Source: JAEDHM01 sp964368645 (GTDB lineage: Bacteria > Bacillota > Clostridia > Christensenellales > CAG-1252). Taken from it: 64,000 bases of DNA. The notes under the pieces are model-generated. The model had not been told where the DNA came from and searched no databases. It worked only from the letters and a program-made list of their open reading frames with translations. Positions 16,997 through 25,360 of this stretch are shown here, piece after piece; position 1 is the first letter of the stretch; each line of letters starts with the position of its first letter. Location: NCBI GenBank assembly GCA_964368645.1, contig CAYJBY010000008.1, positions 47,251 to 111,250 on the forward strand, in the 5' to 3' direction. The translations under genes and the position numbers were made by a program.

Positions 16997-17083
16997 TTTA
17001 TAGTCCCATTTTATCAGTCCGACCGCTCAAAAAACGCAACTGCAAACGCAAAGAAAGCGCACCTAAAAGCGCATAATAACCGC
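16997..17083 (-). promoter_or_regulatory. Promoter with six phased CGC elements, peptide copy 2
   Basis: TATAAA lies at 17002-16997 on the minus strand. Plus-strand CGC triplets start at 17024, 17035, 17047, 17058, 17070 and 17081, spacings 11, 12, 11, 12, 11, identical to copy 1. The offset from the -10 box to the first element is also the same. The word TGATAAnATG is conserved just upstream of the -10 box in both. A 15-base core AAAGCGCACCTAAAA is identical between copies at the fourth and fifth elements. Confidence 0.65.
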
Positions 17084-17163
17084 ATAAACAAGTAAAAATA
17101 GTGTGGAAATACGTAAAAAACAGGGGGAAACTTAAAAGACCTTACAATAATACTCCGTAGCCG

Positions 17164-17994
17164 TTATCTAACGGTGTTTTTGGCGGCGATATCGTCGATT
17201 ATCCCTTTCACGGTAACGTCCAGTTCCTTTCCCTCTCTGTAATCCGCCGCCGCGCCGTAACGTATCCGCCCGTCGGTCAAAAGCTTTTGCACCTTGGCGG
17301 TATTCGCCGTTTCGGGATCGTAAACGCCTATGGCGTAGCCCTCGTAGGAGGTTAAAAGTTTCATACAGGGAATATCGGTCATACTGTCCCCAACGTAAAC
17401 CATTCGGTTAAAGGGAACGTAATAATCCGCAAAGGGCATATAATCGTTGACAGAGGGGTCCGTAACGTCCGTACAGCCCTTGGATATGCGGAAAAGGAAT
17501 TGAGTTTTGTTGGTGTAATTGACGGATTGCGCCGGCCACACCGCCACGCACTTATCAAAATAAAACGCGCACGCGTATATAGCTTCAAATTCGTCTGCTA
17601 TTGCCGTGCCCTCAATCATTTCCTTGATACCGGAAGAAATTATATAATGCTCCGCCTTAAAGCCCTTGTCGGCGCAGTAAGCGTTAATTCGTTTGAACCA
17701 GTCCTTAACTCCGGGATAAAAACTCACCTTTTCGCCGTAGCCTGCCAGCGAATCCTTTGTCAACGGGAAATGTCCGACGGCTTCCTTAACCATAAGGTAC
17801 ATATAAGCCAGATTATCGTCCATACCGTTGTTATGAACCAGCTCAGCCGTTTTCCGCCAAAAAACGTCCACGTCGTATCCCACGTCCTGTATGTAACCCT
17901 GCGCCTGCATATCCCAAGGGGAAAGGGTGCGGTCAAAATCGTAACAGAACGCAATTATCGGTACGTTGGTTTTTTGTTTTCTGACGTAATCCAT
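17164..17994 (-). CDS. HAD-superfamily hydrolase
   Basis: A 276-residue cytoplasmic hydrolase. Motif I is CYDFDRTLSPWD (nucleophile and acid aspartates), motif II IISSGI, and motif IV VYVGDSMTDIPCM. The cap segment between motifs I and II is helical. Substrates of such enzymes are phosphomonoesters; the specific one cannot be told. The start at 17994 has AAGGAG upstream. Confidence 0.85.
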   Translation of the reverse strand: MDYVRKQKTNVPIIAFCYDFDRTLSPWDMQAQGYIQDVGYDVDVFWRKTAELVHNNGMDDNLAYMYLMVKEAVGHFPLTKDSLAGYGEKVSFYPGVKDWFKRINAYCADKGFKAEHYIISSGIKEMIEGTAIADEFEAIYACAFYFDKCVAVWPAQSVNYTNKTQFLFRISKGCTDVTDPSVNDYMPFADYYVPFNRMVYVGDSMTDIPCMKLLTSYEGYAIGVYDPETANTAKVQKLLTDGRIRYGAAADYREGKELDVTVKGIIDDIAAKNTVR

Positions 17995-18250
17995 AGCAAC
18001 TCCTTATGATAGCGGCATTATCTCACCCTTGCGCCAAAAGACGGCGCAGAGCTTTGTCCGAGAGGCGCACAACCGCATAATTATCGGCTCTTTTCCGCAG
18101 GGCTTAAGCTACTATAAGCCGAACGCGTTTCTTCTCCGCTGTTATTATAATACAACCCGAGAGAATAAAAAGCAATCGGCAGTTGGCTTTCGGCGTTGTT
18201 TACGCAATAAAAAAAACAGTTTTTCGGGCGTGGTTTGGCGGATTTGCACA
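17995..18250. other. Intergenic region between divergent genes
   Basis: About 255 bases carrying the upstream region of the HAD gene on one side and the promoter of the peptidase gene on the other. No gene is supported inside. Confidence 0.5.
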
Positions 18251-18279
18251 TTGACAAACGCCCATAGCGGTTATATAAT
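18251..18279 (+). promoter_or_regulatory. Consensus sigma-A promoter of the M28-like gene
   Basis: TTGACA 18251-18256, 17-base spacer, TATAAT 18274-18279: a perfect consensus promoter, 28 bases before the ATG. Confidence 0.88.
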
Positions 18280-18307
18280 TGAGTTATAAAATAAAGGAGA
18301 GTGAATT

Positions 18308-19543
18308 ATGGCGGATTTTAACAAATTAATTGCCGAAAAAGACAAGAGCGCACGATATATGATCGACGAAATCACTCATATTTGCAGTGATTTTGAAAAG
18401 CGCGATCCGGGTAGCAAGGGCGAAAAGGACGCTTGCGAGTATATGGCAGGTGTTCTGAAGAACCAATGCGGCTGCGAAAAAGCGGACGTGGAACCCTTCA
18501 AGCTCAACCCCGGCTCGTTCTACGGGTGGATTTACATTACCTTTTCACTTATGTTCGCCGCGCTAATCTGCTATTTCTTCGTTCCGATAATCTCGGCGGT
18601 ATTAATAGCTTTCGGCTGGTTAATCGCCATATTGCAGTTTGGACTTTACTTCAAGTTCGTTGACAAGCTTTTCCCCGAAAAGACTTCTCATAACGTCACA
18701 GCCGTCAAAAAATGCTCGGGCGAAGTGAAACGCCGCATTTTCTTCAACGGACACCCCGACGCGGCTTACGAGTGGCCTATGAACTACAAGTTCGGCGGCG
18801 TAGGCTTTGAAGGTCACGCCATAGTCAGCGCGGTAGGCGCGGTGTATTACCTTGTTTTGTCCATCGTTGCCGCGGCAAACGGCAATATCGCAGGCGTATT
18901 TGCGGACGGTCCTTTGTTCTGGTGCGCTATCGGCGGAATGATTTTTGTTATTCCCTGGTTCGGAATGTTCTTTATGTGGAATCCCAAACGCGTGGTGGAC
19001 GGCGCTAACGACAACCTCAGCGGCTGTTATATGGGTATCGCTCTTCTCAAGGCTCTTTACGATAACAAAATCGACCTCAAGCATACCGAGGTAGGCGTTA
19101 TATTAACAGGCTCCGAGGAAGCAGGACTCAGAGGCACCAAGGCTTGGTGCGAACAGCATAAGGACGAGTATAAGGACGTGGAAACCTTGATTTTTTCCTA
19201 CGATACCATTCACGATCCCAAGTTTTTGATGGTCAACTACCGCGACCTTAACGGCACCGTGGCGGCAGATAAGGAAGCTTCCGACCTCTTCTATCAGTGC
19301 GCTCAGGAGCTGGGTATTCATTGCTCCAAGGGTATGGTTCCCCCTCTTGGCGGAGCAACCGACAGCGCAGGCTTTGCACAGGGCGGTTTCCGTTCGGCAG
19401 GTATTACGGGACTCAATCACAATCTTGAAAATTATTACCACACCAGACGTGACGCGGCGGACAATATGAACGCCCAAGGCTTGGCTGACTGCTATGCAGT
19501 TACCGTTAAGGTACTGGAAACATTCGACGCCAAGAACGACTGA
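18308..19543 (+). CDS. M28-like metallopeptidase with membrane segments
   Basis: A 411-residue protein with an aminopeptidase-like fold split by hydrophobic segments. Two membrane helices lie near residues 75-120 and two more near 175-220. Zinc-ligand candidates are HPD (FFNGHPDAAYEW), the Asp in VVDGANDNLSG, the Glu pair in LTGSEEAGLRG, the Asp in FSYDTIHD, and the late H in NYYHTRRD. These correspond to the M28 order H, D, E/E, D, H. Family members remove N-terminal residues from peptides; a membrane-integrated form may act at the cytoplasmic membrane. AAAGGAG precedes the ATG. Confidence 0.8.
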   Translation: MADFNKLIAEKDKSARYMIDEITHICSDFEKRDPGSKGEKDACEYMAGVLKNQCGCEKADVEPFKLNPGSFYGWIYITFSLMFAALICYFFVPIISAVLIAFGWLIAILQFGLYFKFVDKLFPEKTSHNVTAVKKCSGEVKRRIFFNGHPDAAYEWPMNYKFGGVGFEGHAIVSAVGAVYYLVLSIVAAANGNIAGVFADGPLFWCAIGGMIFVIPWFGMFFMWNPKRVVDGANDNLSGCYMGIALLKALYDNKIDLKHTEVGVILTGSEEAGLRGTKAWCEQHKDEYKDVETLIFSYDTIHDPKFLMVNYRDLNGTVAADKEASDLFYQCAQELGIHCSKGMVPPLGGATDSAGFAQGGFRSAGITGLNHNLENYYHTRRDAADNMNAQGLADCYAVTVKVLETFDAKND

Positions 19544-19627
19544 TTATTACCTCTTGCGGCAAGCGCGGATTAAGTTTTGATGTGCGAATTTGCGCGTGCT
19601 TTGCTTAATGCGGAAATAGGGTTGATT

Positions 19628-19837
19628 ATGAGTAAATACGACGCCTTATGGCAATACCTTCAACAAAACGGCTCCCCTACCGTTGTATTATCCTTTGAGG
19701 ATATAGCAAGGCTATCGGGAACCGAGTTGGATCACTCTTTTTTGAACTATAAAAAGGAGCTGACCGCGTACGGCTATACGGTTAAGCGCATATCCCTAAA
19801 GCTAAAGACGGTAATCTTCGACAAGCTAAAGGATTAA
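19628..19837 (+). CDS. Small conserved protein (DUF7662-like)
   Basis: A 69-residue protein, MSKYDALWQYLQQNG... with DHSFLNYKKELTAYGY in the middle. I recall this pattern (MSKYDxLWxYL...FLNxxKELxxYGYxV) from small uncharacterised proteins of Firmicutes; the family number is from memory. It looks like a compact helix-strand domain, possibly nucleic-acid or peptide binding. The ATG at 19628 matches the usual start, so an upstream in-frame Met pair was not used. The ribosome site is weak. It lies 84 bases after the peptidase gene and may share its transcript. Confidence 0.7.
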   Translation: MSKYDALWQYLQQNGSPTVVLSFEDIARLSGTELDHSFLNYKKELTAYGYTVKRISLKLKTVIFDKLKD

Positions 19838-19892
19838 CGACTTGATTAACTGACCGACATTCAGATTGACCTGCAACTGATTTACAACTGAC

Positions 19893-19930
19893 AAAAAAGG
19901 CGGATACTTGTAATAGTAACCGCCTTTTTA
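19893..19930 (+). terminator. Intrinsic terminator (bidirectional in form)
   Basis: Stem AAAAAAGGCGGnTACT, loop TGTAAT, AGTAnCCGCCTTTTT. It closes the 18308-19837 transcript and may also serve the opposing serine dehydratase transcript. Confidence 0.85.
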
Positions 19931-20041
19931 TTATCCTTTTTTATAAAAATCTTTGTTTGGTTTTTCCGCTTTTTCCAGTTAGAGTCCGCTTTTCTTAAAT
20001 CAAGTTTAGATTTCCTCAATTAGATTCAGAGCATTGAAGTA

Positions 20042-21247
20042 TCAATTATCGTCGTTGCGCTTGTACAGCTTCGCCAAACCGCCGTCCGAGGTTTCCCTGT
20101 AGGCGCGGTTAAGGTCCTTGCCTGTTTCGTACATCGTGCGGATAATCGTATCCAAGGAGATTTTACGAGTGTAGGTCAAAAAGTCAGCCAGAGATACCGC
20201 GTTAATCGCTCTCATCGCCGCCACTGCGTTACGCTCGATACAAGGTATCTGCACCAAGCCGCAAACAGGATCGCAGGTCAAGCCCAAGTGATGCTCTATT
20301 GCGATTTCCGCCGCGTACTCGATTTGATCAACGTCCAGCTCGAACAGCTCGCCTAAACCTGCCGCCGCCATAGCGCAAGCAGATCCGATTTCCGCTTGAC
20401 AGCCGCATTCCGCGCCGCTTATTGACGCGTTGGTCTTAATCAAATTACCGATTATACCTGCCGCCGCCAAGGCGCGGAGTACGCTCTCGTCGGACAAGCC
20501 GTGCTTTTTTTGCATATAGTACAGCACAGAGGGAAGAACGCCGCAGGAGCCGCAGGTAGGCGCGGTGACTATAGTGCCGCCGTATGCATTCTGCTCGCTG
20601 ACAGCGAAAGCGTATGCGCAGACCAAGCGGTTCTCCATCGTCTCGGGAGTTTCGCCGATATGGTGCTGGTTATACAAAAACTTTGCCTTGCGCTCCACGT
20701 CCAGTCCGCCGGGCAGAATGCCCTTGGCTTTTAACCCCTCTCTGATAGACGTTTTCATTGCAGTCCAAACGCCGCTAAGGTAGCTCTTAATTCCCGACTC
20801 GGTATCGAAAACGTAGTCGGAAATACGGATTTCGTTATCCAAGCAGTATTCCTTAATCTCCGCAAAGCTGTTAAAGCCGTAGATTTCAGGCTCGCTTTCT
20901 CTGGGGCGCCCCTCTATCTCTATCGCGCCGCCGCCTACGGAATATACGCGCATTGCGGCGGTTCTGCCGTCGGAATAGGTCGCGGAAAAATCCATTGTGT
21001 TGGAATGAGGAAGGTCGTTTTGCTCCGTGTTGAAGATTATATTCGTATTTTCGCCCAATACGGATCTTAAAATTGTGTCCGTGCCGTGTCCTTTGCCTGT
21101 CTTCGCCAAGGAACCGTACAGCGTCACTGCATAACTGTCGGCTGACGGATTCTCCGCCAAAAACTTCTCCGCCGCAAACTGCGGTCCCATAGTGTGGGAA
21201 CTGGACGGACCTCTGCCTATACGGTACAAATTTTTCAAGGATTTCAT
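20042..21247 (-). CDS. sdaA: L-serine ammonia-lyase, iron-sulfur type, single chain
   Basis: A 401-residue enzyme deaminating L-serine to pyruvate and ammonia. The N-terminal beta domain starts with YRIGRGPSSSHTMGP, the family signature. The alpha domain carries the cysteines for the labile [4Fe-4S] cluster: APTCGSCGVLPS, GCQAEIGSACAMAAAG and CDPVCGLVQIPCIERN. Both domains are in one chain, as in Gram-negative SdaA and some Clostridia, and not split into SdaAA/SdaAB. The ATG at 21247 follows GCAGGAGGCACGT; an upstream in-frame Met has no such site. Confidence 0.93.
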   Translation of the reverse strand: MKSLKNLYRIGRGPSSSHTMGPQFAAEKFLAENPSADSYAVTLYGSLAKTGKGHGTDTILRSVLGENTNIIFNTEQNDLPHSNTMDFSATYSDGRTAAMRVYSVGGGAIEIEGRPRESEPEIYGFNSFAEIKEYCLDNEIRISDYVFDTESGIKSYLSGVWTAMKTSIREGLKAKGILPGGLDVERKAKFLYNQHHIGETPETMENRLVCAYAFAVSEQNAYGGTIVTAPTCGSCGVLPSVLYYMQKKHGLSDESVLRALAAAGIIGNLIKTNASISGAECGCQAEIGSACAMAAAGLGELFELDVDQIEYAAEIAIEHHLGLTCDPVCGLVQIPCIERNAVAAMRAINAVSLADFLTYTRKISLDTIIRTMYETGKDLNRAYRETSDGGLAKLYKRNDDN

Positions 21248-21262
21248 ACGTGCCTCCTGCAA

Positions 21263-21527
21263 ACCATAGTTATTCTAACATAAACCGAGACGGATTTTTA
21301 CATATAAATCGGAAATCTTAAAACTCTCTTTTCCGTTTCCTGTTTTGCGTGTTTATAATACCTTTTCCGTTTTAGGTTCAGCATAAAAATCCGTTCAAAA
21401 AACGGATTAAAAAACGCGCTCAAAAACAACCGCGGACTAATGTCGGCGATTGCTTTCGGTTCAAGATTAATACTGTAACGATTCGTTGTTTTTTCAAGAC
21501 GGTGTTAAATCCACACGTTGTAAAAAA
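21263..21527. other. Spacer upstream of sdaA
   Basis: AT-rich sequence. On the minus strand TGTTAGAAT, an extended -10-like element, lies about 30 bases before the sdaA start. No gene is supported. Confidence 0.5.
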
Positions 21528-21656
21528 CGTATTGTTTTACCTAATAATAAGAAACGTATTGTTTTTCTTAATAAAAAGACTGGGATTGCTTTACTTTATA
21601 AAAAAGCGTATTACCTTACCTAATAAAAAGACGATATTACCTTACTTAATATTTTT
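21528..21656. repeat. AT-rich tandem repeat, about 25-27 bp, five units
   Basis: Degenerate units of the form ACGTATTGTTTTACCTAATA followed by A-rich bases start near 21528, 21555, 21582, 21607 and 21632, spacings 27, 27, 25, 25. The last unit enters the 3' end of the acetyltransferase gene, so that gene's C-terminus has been shaped by the array. Confidence 0.6.
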
Positions 21657-22163
21657 CAAAAGTATGGCGCGTTTGACTCCGCCGTATTTCACCTTTTCGG
21701 AGACTACCTTGTAACCGCTTTTCTGAAAGTTAATCATACTGTAGCTGTTAATCGGAGAAACCGTGGCAAGAAGGAATTTGCTTCCGCACTCCTTCGCACG
21801 GATTTCCAGCTCCTTCAAAAGCCGAAGCTGTAAGCCGTTACCTCTGAATATCGGACGAACGATAATTAATTTTACGTTAGCACCGTCAAAAACGCCCATT
21901 CCCAGATCGTATGCCAGATTTTCCTTGCTTTCGCCTGCGTAAAGCAATATGCCGAAAGCCGCCAGCACGCCCTGATAAAACGCGCCTAATACTACGGAGG
22001 GAGCGTCAAAACACGGCAAAAGCGTTTCACGCGTGTTACGTCTTAATATCTCAGGGTTATCAATCAGCGCAAAAGCCTCTTCCTGTATCTCTAATATAGC
22101 GTCGATATAGGACAGGTCCAGTGCGCGAAAGACCAAATCCTGATTGTCAGCGTTTTTTTCCAT
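21642..22163 (-). CDS. GNAT-family acetyltransferase
   Basis: A 173-residue acetyl-CoA-dependent transferase. The acetyl-CoA loop is seen in IIVRPIFRGNGLQLRLLKEL (R/Q-x-x-G-x-G/L form), and the final beta strand region FQKSGYKVVSEKVKYGG fits the fold. The acceptor is unknown. The start overlaps the end of the upstream membrane protein gene by 17 bases, so the two are probably translated together. Confidence 0.85.
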   Translation of the reverse strand: MEKNADNQDLVFRALDLSYIDAILEIQEEAFALIDNPEILRRNTRETLLPCFDAPSVVLGAFYQGVLAAFGILLYAGESKENLAYDLGMGVFDGANVKLIIVRPIFRGNGLQLRLLKELEIRAKECGSKFLLATVSPINSYSMINFQKSGYKVVSEKVKYGGVKRAILLKNIK

Positions 22164-22767
22164 TGTCGATTATCTCCTTGTAGGTCGTTTCGTCAACCTG
22201 CTTTTCCAGCGCGTATTCCTCGTGGAAACACACCTTTCCTATCTGCGTGCGGTACTCTGTCCACTTCTTTTCAAGCTTATATATGTTCTTAAAATTACGG
22301 GGCGACTTAACCAGCTTAACCCTTTGGATATACGGATTGTGAACCGCTAGGAAAAATCTGTATCCGAAAAGGTCGTCAACCATTTCGATTTTCAAAACGC
22401 CTCGCTCTATCAGCAGTTGAAAGGTCTCAAAAAAGGTTAAGTAATTGGATATTTTGGAATTGGGTAAGTCAATGTCGGGTAAATTCTCGAAATCGTAATT
22501 CTCCAGTAAATCGTAGGTATCGCGGTAATCGGGATTGTTAACGAAATTGGTGTTAAGTCCTACCAAAAATTCCGCTTCGGCTATGTTTTTGGTGCGGCTC
22601 ATCTCATAGCTTAGGGATACTACGCCCACCAAAGCCGTGGCTATCGTAAGAATTTGCGAAATGTCGATGGATTTGTCTTTTAATACCACAGCCGTTACAA
22701 TTGCGATAATAATAATCAGAACGGATAGAAGAATAACGTAATTAGGTTTCTTGATTTTGATTTTCAT
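22147..22767 (-). CDS. Two-helix membrane protein (DUF4760-like)
   Basis: A 206-residue protein with two N-terminal membrane segments (about 8-28 and 37-56), then a charged cytoplasmic helical domain containing NIAEAEFLVGLNTNFVNNPDYR. That arrangement is typical of DUF4760-type proteins, whose function is not established; the assignment is by resemblance. The start at 22767 was taken because GGAG precedes it; an ATG four codons upstream has none. Confidence 0.6.
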   Translation of the reverse strand: MKIKIKKPNYVILLSVLIIIIAIVTAVVLKDKSIDISQILTIATALVGVVSLSYEMSRTKNIAEAEFLVGLNTNFVNNPDYRDTYDLLENYDFENLPDIDLPNSKISNYLTFFETFQLLIERGVLKIEMVDDLFGYRFFLAVHNPYIQRVKLVKSPRNFKNIYKLEKKWTEYRTQIGKVCFHEEYALEKQVDETTYKEIIDNGKKR

Positions 22768-23082
22768 AAGTAACTCCATTACCGATTGGGATAAAACATT
22801 TTGTTAATGATAACATATTCCGTAGTGTTTTACAATGTTTTCCGTTAATTTCCCAAGGGAAATCCCAAAATCAGCCAGCGAATTTCGGTCTGAACTCACG
22901 AACGAACGAAAGCCTTTCCCACAAGCTTCGGGCAATATTCACGCGCGGTATTTTCGATACGCCTACATAGGTTTACTTCACAGCGTTTGTAAAACGCGTT
23001 TCCGCGCAATACCCCCACCTCGTTACGCAAACCGAAACAAAAAAAGGAAGTGCTTAACTCCTGTTTTTAAGTTAATATTACC
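22768..23082. other. Intergenic spacer
   Basis: A 315-base region with the small inverted repeat AATTTCCCAAGGGAAAT near 22849. One plus-strand frame is open here but has no ribosome site and atypical composition. No gene is supported. Confidence 0.5.
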
Positions 23083-23388
23083 TCAATTACAGGGATAATC
23101 GGAAAAATCCGCCGCCGATTCGGGTAGCACCGAGGCGAGCGTTCCGCCCCCTGCCAAAAACTCTTTTTCCTGCTTGGAAAGCTGTTTGAGAGCGTATTCC
23201 AGTTTTGACGCGCCGCCGCGCCCCGTTTCCGTCGCCCATACCCGAGCAAAACACACCGCGCCGTGAGTTTTGGTGTACTTGGAGGCAACCCCCGTAACGT
23301 GCTGTTTCAGCCGTCTTTCGGGATTGGTGGTAATGCCGCTGTAAAGACTGCCGTCCTTGCATCTTAGCATATAGACGTAATAGGTCAT
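23083..23388 (-). CDS. GIY-YIG domain protein (YhbQ/UPF0213-like)
   Basis: A 101-residue single-domain protein starting MTYYVYMLRCKDGSLYSGIT, the GIY-YIG pattern with Tyr pairs. The catalytic-type Arg follows in TNPERRLKQH, and a Glu in SKLEYALK. Small stand-alone members are inferred DNA-nicking or structure-specific nucleases; few have been tested. The ATG overlaps the ABC-F stop (ATGA), and GGAGG lies inside the end of the upstream gene. Confidence 0.9.
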   Translation of the reverse strand: MTYYVYMLRCKDGSLYSGITTNPERRLKQHVTGVASKYTKTHGAVCFARVWATETGRGGASKLEYALKQLSKQEKEFLAGGGTLASVLPESAADFSDYPCN

Positions 23389-25283
23389 TCCGCGACCTCC
23401 TCCGACAGCCTCGTCCACTCCTCTATCAACGGCTCCTGCTCCTTGTGGAGTTGTTTAAGCTCGGTATCCGTTTCCGCGATTTTTTTGTAATCCGAAAAAA
23501 TCTCGGGGTTCTCGCTCAAGCCGCGGTTAAGCTCCGCTATTTTGCCGTCTATAACAGCGATTTTTTCCTCCAGTACGGCTATGCGGTGCAGTTTTTTCGT
23601 CCGCTCCTTGCTTTCGGATACGGGCTTTTCCTTTTTTACGGTTTCCGCCGCGCGGACGGTGTTCTCCTCCTCGGTATCGGCAACCGCCGTTTTTTCGTAT
23701 TCGTCGTAGCCGCAGGGATAATATTGCACTCCATTACCGCCGAACACCAAAAGCCTGTCGCAAATCCTGTTGATAAAATATCTGTCGTGAGAAACCACTA
23801 TTACCGTACCGCTGTACGCAGACAGCATATTTTCAAGAGTTTCCTTCCCCACTATATCCAAGTGGTTGGTGGGCTCGTCTAACACCAGTACGTTAGGACG
23901 GCGTTTGAAGATTTTGCACAGCGCAAGCCGTACCTTCTCTCCGCCCGATAAATCCTTGACGCTTTTGAAAACGTCGTCGCCGCTAAATAAAAACGCTCCT
24001 AAATCCGTTCTCGCTTCCGTTCCCGTAAGCTGAGGAAAAACCGAAAGATAATCCTCTAAAACGCTGTGCGCCGCAGTGGATTGAGTCAAGGTCTGGTCAA
24101 AATATCCCACGTTGGCGTGAAGACCGAAAAACACGTAGCCCGACAGAGGTCTTTGCCTGCCCATCAGGGTGCGGATAAGGGTGGATTTACCGCAGCCGTT
24201 ACTGCCGATTACGCCGAGCTTACACCCTCTTTCAAGTATCATAGTCAGCTCGCCCAAGGGTTTGCCGTAGCCGAAAACAAGCTTTTCCGCAACCAAGGTT
24301 TCCCTAACCGTTTCCTCGGTGGGCTGAAAAGCGGTTTTGAAAGTGCGCATATCGTAGGAGGAGGGCATACCCACCTCGCCGATACGCTTGATTTGCGCCA
24401 TTTTCGCCTGCGCCATTGCCGCCTTGTTAGCCTTATAACGAAAGCGGTCGACTACCTTTTGCAGACGGTCAATCTCCTTTTTGCGCATTACCGCGTCCTT
24501 AACCGCCTTTTCGTAGGCTTCCTTTTTCCGTTGAGTAAAAGCGGTATAGTTGCCTGCGTATCTTGCCGTTTCGCCATACTCGATTTCGTACACTACGTTG
24601 ACTATTCTGTCCAAAAACATTCGGTCGTGGGATACGATAACGCAGGACTTTTTGTACTCTGCCAAGTAATGCTCCAGCCACTCGATCGCCTGTAAATCCA
24701 AATGGTTGGTCGGCTCGTCCAAAAGCAGTACGTCGGGCTTGGAAAGCAAGAGTTTCAGCAGTGCGATTTTCGTGCGCTGTCCTCCCGAAAACTCGTTGAG
24801 AGGCTTTGCCGCGTCCTCGTTGGTAAAACCGAATTTTTTTATCGCCGTCAGGTACTCTTTTTTGTAATAATAACCCCCTAATCGGTCGAACTCGTCGTGT
24901 AATGCGGAATATTTTTTTGCGTTTTGGAAAGAGCCGTCCGCCTGTACCGCCTGCAACGCCTCGTCCATCGCCTTTTCCAACGCGATAATATCGCCGTATG
25001 CGTCCAGTATCTCGGCAAGCATAGTTTTGCCGTCGTACTCCGTAGCCGTTTGCTCCAAGTACCCCACCACGGGATTGCCGCTTTTGAAATATCCGAATTT
25101 GTCCTCGCCTGCGCCGGGAATCAGCTCCACCGCGCCGGTCAGCACCTTAAGTAAGGTGGTTTTGCCGCAGCCGTTACGTCCGACGAGGGCGATTTTTTCC
25201 TTTTCCCTAACGTCAAAATTCACTTCGGTCAAAACCGGAGTGCCGTCATATTCCACTGCGCCGTTGATAATCGTAATCTGCAT
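23385..25283 (-). CDS. ABC-F family ATPase (Uup-like)
   Basis: A 632-residue soluble protein with two ABC cassettes and no membrane segments. The first has GRNGCGKTTLL, SGGQRTKIALL and LLLDEPTNHLD; the second has GSNGCGKSTLI, SGGEKVRLAL and LVLDEPTNHLD. A charged linker with RFRYKANKAAMAQAK joins them. A C-terminal coiled coil of about 80 residues, as in Uup, is predicted to bind nucleic acid. ABC-F proteins act on ribosomes, rescuing stalled translation or protecting against antibiotics. A perfect palindrome lies in its leader. The ribosome site is weak. Confidence 0.92.
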   Translation of the reverse strand: MQITIINGAVEYDGTPVLTEVNFDVREKEKIALVGRNGCGKTTLLKVLTGAVELIPGAGEDKFGYFKSGNPVVGYLEQTATEYDGKTMLAEILDAYGDIIALEKAMDEALQAVQADGSFQNAKKYSALHDEFDRLGGYYYKKEYLTAIKKFGFTNEDAAKPLNEFSGGQRTKIALLKLLLSKPDVLLLDEPTNHLDLQAIEWLEHYLAEYKKSCVIVSHDRMFLDRIVNVVYEIEYGETARYAGNYTAFTQRKKEAYEKAVKDAVMRKKEIDRLQKVVDRFRYKANKAAMAQAKMAQIKRIGEVGMPSSYDMRTFKTAFQPTEETVRETLVAEKLVFGYGKPLGELTMILERGCKLGVIGSNGCGKSTLIRTLMGRQRPLSGYVFFGLHANVGYFDQTLTQSTAAHSVLEDYLSVFPQLTGTEARTDLGAFLFSGDDVFKSVKDLSGGEKVRLALCKIFKRRPNVLVLDEPTNHLDIVGKETLENMLSAYSGTVIVVSHDRYFINRICDRLLVFGGNGVQYYPCGYDEYEKTAVADTEEENTVRAAETVKKEKPVSESKERTKKLHRIAVLEEKIAVIDGKIAELNRGLSENPEIFSDYKKIAETDTELKQLHKEQEPLIEEWTRLSEEVAE

Positions 25284-25296
25284 AATTTTTCCGCTA

Positions 25297-25312
25297 TGCC
25301 TTAAGGCATATT
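25297..25312 (-). promoter_or_regulatory. 16-bp perfect palindrome in the ABC-F leader
   Basis: TATGCCTTAAGGCATA, a perfect inverted repeat 14 bases before the ABC-F start codon. It could be an operator or a small hairpin near the ribosome site. Confidence 0.45.
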
Positions 25313-25360
25313 ACCGTTTCGGGCTGTAAATCGTACCCCTTGCCTGCATGTTGCTTGTGG

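Noticed and set aside
22835..23098. 87-codon plus-strand frame in the spacer before the GIY-YIG gene
   Set aside because: No ribosome site or promoter; it ends inside the opposing gene and the translation looks random.
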